64,000 nucleotides of DNA from Ctena decussata (Eukaryota; Mollusca; Bivalvia; Lucinida; Lucinidae), in the NCBI GenBank assembly GCA_963989385.1, contig OZ022501.1:1126001-1190000 (forward strand), read 5' to 3'. Every line of letters begins with the position of its first letter. Positions within the stretch are counted from its first letter, which is position 1. The translations under genes were made by a program, and so were the position numbers. A model generated the notes under the pieces. The model was not told where the DNA came from, did not search any database, and saw only the letters and a program-made list of their open reading frames with translations. Of this stretch, positions 1 through 10,600 are shown one piece after another.

Positions 1-573
1 CTCAGAAATAAGTCTTAAAATAAAATTAGAATAGAAAAAATGAAATGAAATTTCAAAGTCCATGGGCTATGTGGACTGCTATGCATAAAACTTCATGCAA
101 GCATGTCCAAAATGAAAACACAAAAGCTATCTCAGAAATAAGTCTTAAAATAAAAAAAATAAAAAACTGCCGGGGGGGGGGGGGGGGGGGGGGGGCTAGT
201 ATGTATCTGAACCATTATCTAACATCAGCCCAAGTATTAGTAGTATCAACTGAGTCCATCATCGTGGCACTGTGAAAGTATGTCTTCATAAATATAAAAC
301 TTTAACCAAAATCTTTAAAACAAAATTCTAAGTCGATGACCTTGACTTCAAGGTCACCCAGTGGGGTAAGTATAAGGTATTTTGTAAAAACTCAAAAAAA
401 GAGTCTAACATCAGTTCAAGTATAAACTAAATCTCTGCAAAGCATTATGAATCAGTATGCAATTACAAAACTTTAAAAAAGACAAAAATTTCCTAAGTCC
501 CTGACCTTGACATCAAGATCACTGAGCGGGGTTGGGGTAGTACTCTGTAGATCTAACTACAGTGCAAATATAA
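1..573 (+). mobile_element. outer Helitron-like tandem-core element, 5' part
   Basis: Same family of units as 574-2193 (accttgac...aaggtcac, gtctaacatcagttcaagt). The window opens inside it. It carries a 24-base G run at 172-195. It is interrupted by the inner element at 573/574 and resumes at 2194. Confidence 0.6.
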
Positions 574-816
574 CAAGAGCTGTCGTCTGACAGCATAGCT
601 CGCCTGAATAGGTGCTTGCCCATCACACAGTCGCTTTGGTGGTGTGGACTGCTATGCATAAAACTTCAGGCAAGCATGTCCGTAATGACAACACATTTAG
701 TAACAAAAGCTATCTCAGAAATAAGTCTTAAAATAAAATTAAAATTAAAAAAAATCCACATGAAATTTCAAAGTCCATGAGCTTGAGGTCAAAGTACTGA
801 AAGGTGGGGGTGGGGT

Positions 817-856
<40 letters not shown>

Positions 857-2193
857 CTAGGATGTATGTAAACCTTGAACCATTATCTAACATCAGTCCA
901 AGTATAACTTTCAACTGAGTCCATCATGGCACTGTGAAATTATGTCTTCATAAATATAAAACTTTAACCAAAATCTTTAAGATAAAATTCTAAGTCAATG
1001 ACCTTGACTTCAAGGTCATCCAGTGGGGTAAATATATAGTGTGTAAAAACTCAAAAAAGTGTCTAACATCAGTTCAAGTGAACACTAAATCTCTATTACA
1101 CATTATGAATCAGTATGCGATTAGAAAACTTTAATAAAGACCAAATTTCCAAAGTCCCTGACCTTGACATCAAGTTCAATGAGCGGGGTGGGGTAGTCCT
1201 CTGTAAAACTTTGGACTAATATCTAACTAAAGTGCAAATATAAAAAGAATTCATCGCTGGGTTCAGGTTAAAAGACTTTAACCAAAACATTCAATCAGTA
1301 AAAAGACAATTTTCTAAGTCCATGACCTTGACATCAAGGTCACTGAGGGGGGTAGGGGTAGTACCTTGGAAAACTTTGGACCAATATCTAACTACAGTGC
1401 AAGTATCAAAGGAATCCATCCATAGGTTGCCTGGCCGGGTAGCGCAATCGGTAGGGCACCTGACTCGTAAGTCAGAGGTCCTGGGTTCGAATCCCAGTCT
1501 GGCCACATACTTTCGTTTCTCCTTCCGCTGATTCAAGAAGGGCAGTTGTCAGTTACTGGCGAAAGTATGTGCACTTAGTACTGGTTAACCGCTTAGGAGG
1601 TCTAAGCCTGCCCAGGAATAGTGTGGTTAGGTTAACTGGCCGTCCCGACATGACCTTAGTTGTTTACCGTGGACGTTAAGCATCAAATCAACCAACCAAC
1701 CAACCATCCATAGGTTAAGAAGATATTGGGCTTTAAAAAACTTTAACCAAAACATCCAGTCCAAAAATACTCCCAATTTTCTAAGTCCATGACCTTGATA
1801 TAATGGTCACATAGTGGGGTGGGGGTGGTACCCTGTTAAACTTTGGACCAATATCTAACTACAGTGCAAGTATCAAAGGAATCCATCCATGGGTTAAGAA
1901 GATATTGGGCTTTAAAAAACTTTAACCAAAACATCCAGTCCAAAAATACTCCCAATTTTCTAAGTCCATGACCTTGACATAAAGGTCACGGAGTGGGGTT
2001 GGGGGTGGTACCCTGTTAAACTTTGGACCAATATCTAACTACAGTCCAAGTATCAAAGGAATCCATCCATGGGTTAAGGAGATATAGGTCTTTAAAAAAC
2101 TTTAACCAAAACATCCAATCCGGACGCTGACGCTGACGCCGACGCCGGGGTGACAACAATAGCTCTTCCTGAACTTTCGTTCAGGCGAGCTAA
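574..2193 (+). mobile_element. Helitron-like non-autonomous element with tandem core (inner copy)
   Basis: Starts CAAGAGCTGTCGTCTGACAG. Contains repeated units of about 170 bp built on 'gaccttgacatcaaggtcac' and 'ccaatatctaactacagtgc', then a GACGCY microsatellite (about 2122-2148). Ends in a hairpin, CCTGAAC...GTTCAGGCGAGCTA. An undisrupted site at 1231-1247 (gcaaatataaaaagaattc) shows that it inserted in a related element between 573 and 2194 without a target duplication, as Helitrons do. A G run (817-856) and a SINE (1429-1703) lie inside. Confidence 0.7.
1429..1703 (+). mobile_element. tRNA-derived SINE with 13-bp target duplication
   Basis: tRNA-like head with box A (TAGCGCAATCGGTAGGGC) and box B (GGTTCGAATCCC). 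A 5-bp stem CTGAC/GTCAG encloses a six-base loop with CGT, so it is one base short of a normal anticodon loop. The body (ATACTTTCGTTTCTC... GGAGGTCTAAGCCTG... GGTTAGGTTAACTG...) ends in an (AACC)n tail. Target duplication CCATCCATAGGTT at 1416-1428 and 1704-1716. Confidence 0.85.
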
Positions 2194-2684
2194 AAAGAAT
2201 TCATCTCTGGGTTCAGGAGATATGTGTCTTTAAAAAACTTTAAACAAAATATCCAATCAATAAAAAGACAATATTCTAAGTCCATGACCTTGACATCAAG
2301 GTCACAGAGGGGGGTGGGGGGTGGAAAACTTTAGACCAATATCTAACTTTAGTGCAAGTATCAAAGGAATCCATCCATGGGCTCAGGAGATATTGGGCTT
2401 TATAAAACTTTAACCAAAACATCCAGTCCAAAAAAAACACCAACTTTCTAAGTCCATGACCTTGACATCAAGGTCACAGAGTGGGGTGGGGGTGGTACCC
2501 TGTTAAACCTTAGACCAATATCTAGCTACAGTGCAAGTATCAAAAGAATCCATCCATGGGTTAAGGAGATATAGGTCTTTAAAAAACTTTAACCAAAACA
2601 TCCAGTTCGAACGCCGACGCTGACGCGGACGCGGACGCCGTGGTGACAACAATAGCTCTTCCTGAACTTTCGTTCAGGCGAGCT
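2194..2684 (+). mobile_element. outer Helitron-like tandem-core element, 3' part
   Basis: Continues the outer element after the nested insertion: two more units, a GACGCY/GACGCG microsatellite (about 2611-2640) and the same 3' hairpin ending GGCGAGCTAAAA. Confidence 0.65.
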
Positions 2685-2833
2685 AAAAATTGCATAGTCC
2701 AAGATGTTTCACGTTGACAATTCAAAGGCTAGAGGGATTCTTAGGATAAGAACTTGATAAGCTTTAGCTTCCGTTCTGATCCTTTGAATGTCTTCATACT
2801 TCATGTATGTTTGTAATGATATAAAATAAAATA

Positions 2834-3009
2834 CAGTCAAACCTGTCTTAAAGGGTCACCCCAGGGGACCCACAAAAACTGCTGCTTAAGACAGGTGACC
2901 CCTTAATACAGGTTCATTTGCACTGTATTTGGTGTAAGGGACCCAAAAAAGTGGCTGCTAAAGACAGGTGGCCCCTTAATACAGTGACCCCTTAAGAAAG
3001 GTTTGACTG
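2834..3009. mobile_element. MITE, pogo/Tc1-mariner type ends
   Basis: Terminal inverted repeats CAGTCAAACCTGTCTTAA... and ...TTAAGAAAGGTTTGACTG flanked by TA. Internal 'gaccccttaatacagg' is repeated. 176 bp, no coding. Confidence 0.65.
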
Positions 3010-3044
3010 TATGTTTAAACTATTATGGTAGAGGGCAAACAGTG

Positions 3045-3118
3045 TAGATCCAGATGAGCCAGCTCATTATGAGCTGCCTCTATATGAGCCACCTCATCAG
3101 GATTTATGCTGCTTGCAA
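3045..3118. repeat. foldback repeat of the GGCAAACAGTGTAGATCC family
   Basis: Begins GGCAAACAGTGTAGATCC and contains inverted AGATGAGCC.GCTCAT elements. Related copies: 28176-28235, 56855-56920, 63150-63222; shorter ones near 10053 and 50680-50720. Confidence 0.5.
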
Positions 3119-3679
3119 ATTCTGCTTACTTTGTCTCTGGCACTTTTTAAAAAGTGTTAAAAGTGAATACCTCTGGTTTTATTTTTGCCATTTTTACAAA
3201 GGGGAAACAACTTTTGTTTCTTCCTGATCGCTACCCTGGGTTACAAAACCCCTCCAACTTTTGTCTTCAAGATAAAATTTTGCTCCTAGAGAAGCACATT
3301 CATTTAAGAGCTGATCTGCTACCGAAAAGGCCAGCAAAAATGAAATTGGCATAATAGCTTTCCTTGAAATTTCACTCATTCATCTTATGTTTGCTGTTCA
3401 TAACAAAACCATCTGTTTTGTCTCTTTTATTTGATGGTCAATTTTCAGAAGCCATATGATCTTTCTACTGCCTCAGGCTGCCCAAAGCAGGTGTCACTGG
3501 GCCATGAGGCTGCCATCTCAGCTGAAGTCTTACTTCCTCCATTGTTAATCTTCAGGTGACTGGTTCAAAGAAATTAATGTGTTGGTGGAGGAGAACCTGT
3601 AGATAAAACAGCAACCAGTCATGTATTAATGCACAGCCAGAAAATAGTCTAGTCATTGTTACCATCAGTACAGCACATA

Positions 3680-3926
3680 TGTGCCACGACACGCCAAAAA
3701 CAACAAGGTGGCATGTGCGTTCAGTGAAGACTCAATTCAGCCTGGGCATCCACCTACTCTAATCTTTGCTGTCAGCAAGAAGGTAGCTTGGACCATGAGC
3801 TACCCTTAAAGTGCACAGCGAAGACTATGGAAGACTCTAATCAGACTGGGTGGATGCACAGGCTGACCTGATCTGAGTCTTTACTGGGCACACGCCACTT
3901 TGTTGGTTTTGTCATGTCACGGCTCA
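3680..3926. repeat. 240-bp palindromic repeat, copy 1 (diverged)
   Basis: Ends GTGCCACGACACG and GTCATGTCACGGCTCA. Internal arms CAGCCTGGGCATCCACC and GGTGGATGCACAGGCTG are inverted. Most diverged of ten copies. Located in the METTL4 3' flank. Confidence 0.7.
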
Positions 3927-4179
3927 TTTATAATTTTCAGTCTCTCAAAAATTCATACATATTTAGTCGGCTATAGTCTAATGTGTGTTTCTGTATTTAA
4001 GAGAACAGTATATTTATAAATGCCTTTTACACTTTGGCGAATCATGTGACTTAACCTGTGTTATTTTGTGCTGGTATTCAGTCAGGACAGGTAATAAAAA
4101 CTGATATTTGTTTTTCTTTCTGAATGAATTTTTAAGCAGTAAAGTGTATAATATACCTAGCCTTTCCTTTTTACAAACA

Positions 4180-4185
4180 TTTATT
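4180..4185 (-). promoter_or_regulatory. candidate poly(A) signal for METTL4
   Basis: AATAAA on the minus strand, 337 bases past the proposed METTL4 stop. The intervening 4186-4521 would be 3' UTR. A 75-codon open frame there (4181-4408) has no recognisable similarity. Confidence 0.45.
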
Positions 4186-4521
4186 TAAGTATCCTTCTGT
4201 TATTTGCTGCAGTTTTCAACAGCAACTCAAGCAAAGTCAGAAAACTTAAGAATTCTTGTGCGTGGCCGATGTTGAGTGTAACGGAAAACAGCTCTTTGAC
4301 ATCTGCCTGCTGCAGAAGACGGGATGGTAACTGCACTTTACTGCAAGAAAATTCATACAGCACTGAGAAATTATCCATTCTGCCCCAGTACTGGCTCAAG
4401 TTGACCAATTAACATTACATGATTCTCCACAATGTTTATACTTTCCACAATGTTCATACTTAGATAAAGGCTGGTAAAGATACTTTTCTTACAACATAGA
4501 TGAACGATGAACTACAATCAG

Positions 4522-4637
4522 TTATAAAGTTAAACTTCTCCGTACCTCATTTCCCCAGCTTGTCCAACCAGGCCACAGGTTTCTGGCAAACAGCTCTAGA
4601 CATCTCGGCTCTGTGGGCAGGTATGCCTCCAGTATGC
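4522..4637 (-). CDS. METTL4: METTL4 last coding exon (residues 361-398)
   Basis: After acceptor ATTTGCAG it reads ILEAYLPTEPRCLELFARNL and WPGWTSWGNEVRRSLTL, then TAA at 4524-4522. ELFARN and GWxSWGNEV are the conserved METTL4 C-terminus. A possible GTACGG donor follows GNE at 4545. If it is used, sequence near 4181-4300 could give another C-terminus, but read-through preserves the conserved Val and reaches a stop at once. An AATAAA lies downstream at 4185-4180. Confidence 0.75.
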
Positions 4638-7600
4638 CTGCAAATAATAGTTAAAATGTTCAGATTATTTTAAAGGTAACTTGCATGTCAATACATTGTA
4701 GTTGGTTAGGGTTGGACAGAGTTTCAAGGAGACTTCTGGGATAATCTTCTCTTATTTCAAATCTAAAGGATATGTTGCCACCTCTATGAGCTGATTCTAA
4801 TGAGGGATAGCAATGTACAGTTTTTTAAAACCCTTCCTAATCAGGACCTCCGAGATCTTTTTAAGATATTAGCTGCTTTGTACTACTTTTGTCGAGATTA
4901 TTTTCTAAAAGCTTTAACTTAAAATTTGGACACTTACTAAACAGAGGTGGCTTCTTAGAATGCAGACTGCACGGTACACTGATGATCACTTTTTCTCTTG
5001 GGATGGTTTTATACTGACAGTCAGACTCATTCTTACAGTGGCAGCCAATTATTATAGACTCATAAGGTTTCTTATGGGGCGAGTCCATGTTGTATACTGG
5101 CTCTCCTGACTTTGTTACCTGTGATAGTGAATGTGATAACAATAAAACCAGAGCTTCGCAAGCGACGCATAATATGCCCATTTCAGTGTCATGAAGAAGT
5201 TACAGAATGAACAAGATTGTTTATATACTGAGGGACTTTAAAAACGCACCATTGTATATCGTGTTATTTTACCCAGAGTTTGCAATATTGGAAACGTTTG
5301 AGCACCCATGCGAGTTAGCATGGTTGAGTTTTTTAAGTATGAATACGCTTACAGAGAGAGAGCAACCATGCATAGAAATTTCGAGAAAATGGAAATTTCA
5401 TTACTTTTTCGCATAAAATTTTATCGAATTCACATTTTGTCGAATTTTAATGTTTACGCATCTGAATGAATACCACACACTGTAAAAACAATGAAAAGTG
5501 GCAAAGATCCTTGAAAAAGTGTTTTATCGATGTTCGAAAATTGGATTTTTTAAAAACAAGAATTCCGCGGAATGCGGTGTCTCGCCTGCTGGCGCCTTGT
5601 CACGAAACAGAGCTAAATCAGCAAAGATGTATGAATGAAACAAGTTTCTTGGCTCTAGCCCTTACGGTTTCTGAGAAACAGACCTAAACGCTTAACCTTG
5701 CCAAAAAATTGCAAAGTCAGCCAACCGTAAAATGTTTGTAAAGACTCAATATTGACGATGACTTTGAGTTCTTCTCTTCCAGATGAATGCATGGCCCAAG
5801 TTTCATGGCTCTAGCCCTTAACATTTCTGAGTAACAGACCTAAACGCGAAAACTTAACAAAAAAATGCGAAGTCAGTCAACCGTAAAATCTAGGTCAAGA
5901 CTCAATACAGATGATGGCTTTGAGAGTTACTCTTTCAGATGTATGCATGGCCCTAGTTTCATGGCTCTAGCCCTTATAGTTTCTGAGAAATGACCTAAAC
6001 GCAAAAACTCGACAAAAAATTACGAAGTCAGTCAACCGTAAAATCAAGGTGAAGACTCAACATTGATAACAGCTTTCAGCTGTACTCTTCCAGATGTATG
6101 CATGACCCAAGTTTCACGGCTCTAGCCCTTATAGTTTCTGAGAAAACGACCTAAACGCAAAAACTCGACAAAAAATTGCGAAGTCAGTCAACCGTAAAAT
6201 CTAGGTCAAGACTCAACATTGATGACAGCTTTCAGCTGTACTCTTTCAGATGTATGCATGGCCCTAGTTTCATGGCTCTAGCCCTTATAGTTTCTGAGAA
6301 ATGACCTAAACGCAAAAACTCGACAAAAAATTACGAAGTCAGTCAACCGTAAAATCTAGGTCAAGACTCAACATTGATAACAGCTTTCAGCTGTACTCTT
6401 CCAGATGTATGCATGACCCAAGTTTCACGGCTCTAGCCCTTATAGTTTCTGAGAAAATGACCTAAACGCAAAAACTCGACAAAAAATTGCGAAGTCAGTC
6501 AACCGTAAAATCTATGTCAAGACTCAACATTGATGACGGCTTTCAGCTGTACTCTTCCAGATGTATGCATTACCCAAGTTTCATGGCTCTAGCCCTTATA
6601 GTTTCTGAGAAAATGACCTAAACGCAAAAACTCGACAAAAGTTTACGCTGACGCCGCCGCCGCCGCCGCCGACACCGGAAAAGCAATACATATGTCTCGC
6701 CTCTGCTTCGCAGGCCAGACAAAAATTGGATACAGTTCAAAATTTGGAGATGCCCGACTTAAAAGCCGACCAGCTGATTGTATACCTACCCAGGTCAAGA
6801 GAGTATGTCTTAATGTACCAGTTACAAGCAAATTTGAATAATTATTCAAATGTCCGTTACCTTCACTTCCGGTTTTTGTGCAAAAAGTTTGTATCTTTGC
6901 AAAATGACGTTGAAAAGAAAGAAATGTAACCAGTAGAAAGAGAACACAAAGCATGAACAATGAATAACCTCTGATTTTTATGTCAATGAAATCTGATCAG
7001 CAGTTACAAAATAACAGCAAACTGAAAATCACGCTTCAATTATCATTGGATTAATGGGAATTTATCTCCCTTTGGGAATATTCTAAAGCCAAATTTTGCA
7101 TTTATTTTGAAAGCTTGTGTTCCCGGTTAAAATTGGAATAAACCAAAATTACAATAGTTGATGGATGTATGAAACAAAAATTCATTTTTCTAGCATATCC
7201 AAAGCTACAAATTGGTGCGTTTCTAAAGTCTCTCAGTATAGAAGGATGGACAGGCAGAAAAACAGGGGAAACAACTCCATAATTAATGATTGCAATGTTA
7301 TCAAAACATCTAACATATCAAATACTATTAGTATACCAAAAATCAGCTTCCAGGGTGAAGCAGCTCAGAAGTTCAGAAATGCCAAAGTCAAACAAGGGAG
7401 ATAATTCATAAACTCTTGGTTACAATACTTTCCCACAATACCCATCACAATAAAGTTTTGTTAAAATATTTCCAACGGTTAAGGAGTTACAGAGTAAAAC
7501 GGAAATTGATGCAAGGGCAGATAATTCAGGAAGTAAGTAAGCCAGAGTTGTGGTTCTTGCTCAGATACATTGCCCCATTATTATACACATTCCTACAAAG

Positions 7601-10600
7601 TTTCATTAAAATATTTCAAAGGGTTAAGGAGTTATGGGGGATGGGTTAGGCTAAAAAACTAATCAAAGGGAGGTTACTCTAAAATTAAGTAAGGGGGAAA
7701 AACCATTCCTATATACGACACACTGTCTTGTGATAATGCACATTGCTATACAATTTCATCAAGCTATTCCTAATGGTTACCAAGTTGTTGAATGCACAAG
7801 ATTAGTATACACAAAAATAGCCTATAAAATCTATTCAAAGGGATGCAACTCCAAAACGAAAGAAGGGAGAGCAACCATTGTTATATGAAACACATCATCA
7901 GACCCTCATACAAATTGCTAAGAAGTTTCATCAAGATAACCCAAATAGTTATCTAGTTATGGCACGCACAAGACTAGTAGGGTAAAAAAAATCAAAGGGG
8001 CATAACTTGGAAACTAAGAGAGGGCGAGCAACCATTACTATACGCGACACTTTGTCCCATCCTAATATATATGCCTACATAATAACATGAAGATATCTCA
8101 AACGGTTTCTGAGATATGGTGCGCACAAGAATGTTGGCGGGCGGACGGATAGACGGACAGACAGACGGACGGACAGACGCCATGCCATAATAAATCCATT
8201 TTTTCAAAACGGGTGTATAATAAAAATTTTTTTTCATATGGTATCGGGTATACATGATCTGCTGGTGTTGGATATGATCTACTGGTGTAAACCGAAACAC
8301 CCCAATTTTCTGTCACTAGACTTTCTTGTATCTTAACCCATTGCCTTCTTGGTATTTTTTGCTGTCTGTTGAAATTGTCGTCTGCACCAAAATCCAAGAA
8401 AATTCTGACAATATTGGTTTAACTAACTCTTGCAGAAATGATGTCTAAGCAACAAACAGTTTGCAGAAATGATGTCTAAGCAACAAACAGTTTGAACCTT
8501 TGTAGGGCCTGATTTGGATCCAAACTGTTTGTCCAGATACCCCTAAAGGGGTATCCCGAATGGAATGGGTTAAGGATATGTTGCCATCTCCATTAGGTGA
8601 TTCTAATAAGGTGTAGCAAAGTACAGTTTTTCAAAACCCTTCCTTATCAGGATCTCTGAGATCTTTTTAGTATTAATTGCTGATTTGTGTTATTACTACT
8701 TTTGTCAAGATTTTGTTTTCTAAAAGATTTAACTTAAAAATTTGACACTTACTAAACAGAGGTGGTTTCTTGGAATGCAGACTGCACGGTATACTGATGA
8801 TCACTTTTTCTCTTGGGATGGTTTTGTACTGACAGTCAGACATATTCTCACAGCGACAACCAATTATGATAGACTCATAAGGCTTCTTATGGGGCGAGTC
8901 CATGTTGTACACTGGCTCTCCTGACTTTGTTACCTGTGATAGTGAATGTAATAACAATAAAACTAAACTTTTTTCAGATGGTATTGGGTATACATGATCT
9001 GCCGGTGTTGTATATGATCTACTGGTGTAAACAAAAACACCCCAATTTTCTGTCACTCGCCTTTCTTATATCTAGTTCTTTCTGACTAACTATGAAAACT
9101 CCTGCTGTCTATCAAAAGCAGCCAAAAGAGTTTCTGTTTGTAGATTCATTGCAATTATGATGTATATTCAATTTGATTTGCCTTCCAGAATGATATATTC
9201 CAGTATACATATGCAACATCTCTGGATCAGAAAAATAATATTGTAAAGCTACGTCAACAGTGCCAACTTCTGCTCACATCATTGACAGGTGGTTTTAATG
9301 AAATATGTTATTTCATAACTTGGTAAAATTGCTTTCACACTTTTGGCACTCATTTCTGTTTGCACCCATAAATCATATTATGTCATCACCTAAGTAATGC
9401 TTATAACTTATCTTGGTAGATATACCTACCTTTAACCAGAACCAGTGTGCCAGAAACTCGACATTCCAGGCAGGGAAGAGAGTATCTTGTATAAACTGGA
9501 GTTGGGCCTGTTTATTAGTGGCCCAGACCACAATCAAACAACCACTGTCCTCTGCTAGCTCTGATACTGGCAGGGCCAACAACTCTTCATTCTTCATTGT
9601 CCAGTATTTTTTCAGCCGTTTAGCTGACTTGTTTTCCCATGGTGGATCTATCACTATTAAATCATACTTCCCGAGTTCTGAAAATACAACAAGTTAAAGT
9701 AAGAGAAGAACTTAAAATGAGCCATGACATGACAAAGTCAACAAAGTGGCATGTGCACCAAGCGAAGACTCAGAACAGCCTGGGCATCCACTTAGTCCGA
9801 TCAGAATCTGCGATAGCTCTTAAAGGGCAGCTAAGGGCCTAAGCTACCTGACTCTGATCAGACTGGGCGTATGCTGATCTAAGTTTTCATTGGGCACATA
9901 TGCCACTTTGTTGGTTTTGTGTGTGTCGCCGCTCAACTCTCTTTGACCTGGTCTCTTGATTTACTCTGTGTATGTTTCTGGCCTGGTTGTTGCATTGCTT
10001 TTAAAAACTCTTAATCTATTCATTATAATGATTGTCTCAATGTGACAGTGAGCAAACAGTGTAGACCCTGATCACATTAACCCTTGAAGAATAGTCTCAT
10101 CTAGGTCAATGCTGGTTGCCCATGCATTTTTGTACAGCCCATTGTTTTTAAGTCTCTAATATCTCTCAGTTACAAAGTAAAGCTGTGACTTCCTGCATTC
10201 CTAGAAAGCACCCGACCAAACCTCTTATTTATTAGACTCAGTAACAGTGCTCCAGATAATTTTTTTTTCAGTCAGTACCGTACTGGTCAAAATTTTCTTG
10301 GATCAGTATCCACGATTCTGCTTCAGTATTTGCACTGAACCGACAGATGTAACATGAAAACAAATTTAATTTTAACAGTATTTCAGTGGTACTCCCTGGC
10401 TTGACTTTGCCCTGTAAAATACTACTTCTGCTTTCACTGTGTGGAAATATACTCTTTCTTAAACCAAAAAACGCCAAAATCAAAATCTGATTTATTAAAC
10501 AATTATATCACGACTCACCCTCCTTCTGACTGCTTCACAAAATGTTAATATAAAACTGAAACTGATTTACAAATTGTGGTTGATGTTGCCAGAAGGAAGT

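Noticed and set aside
1433..1505. Free-standing tRNA gene with CGT anticodon
   Set aside because: The loop is one base short, and the sequence is the head of a SINE with a 13-bp target duplication.
4181..4408. Minus-strand 75-codon frame as METTL4 last exon
   Set aside because: No similarity to the conserved METTL4 end; the family C-terminus is at 4522-4637 and this lies before a poly(A) signal.
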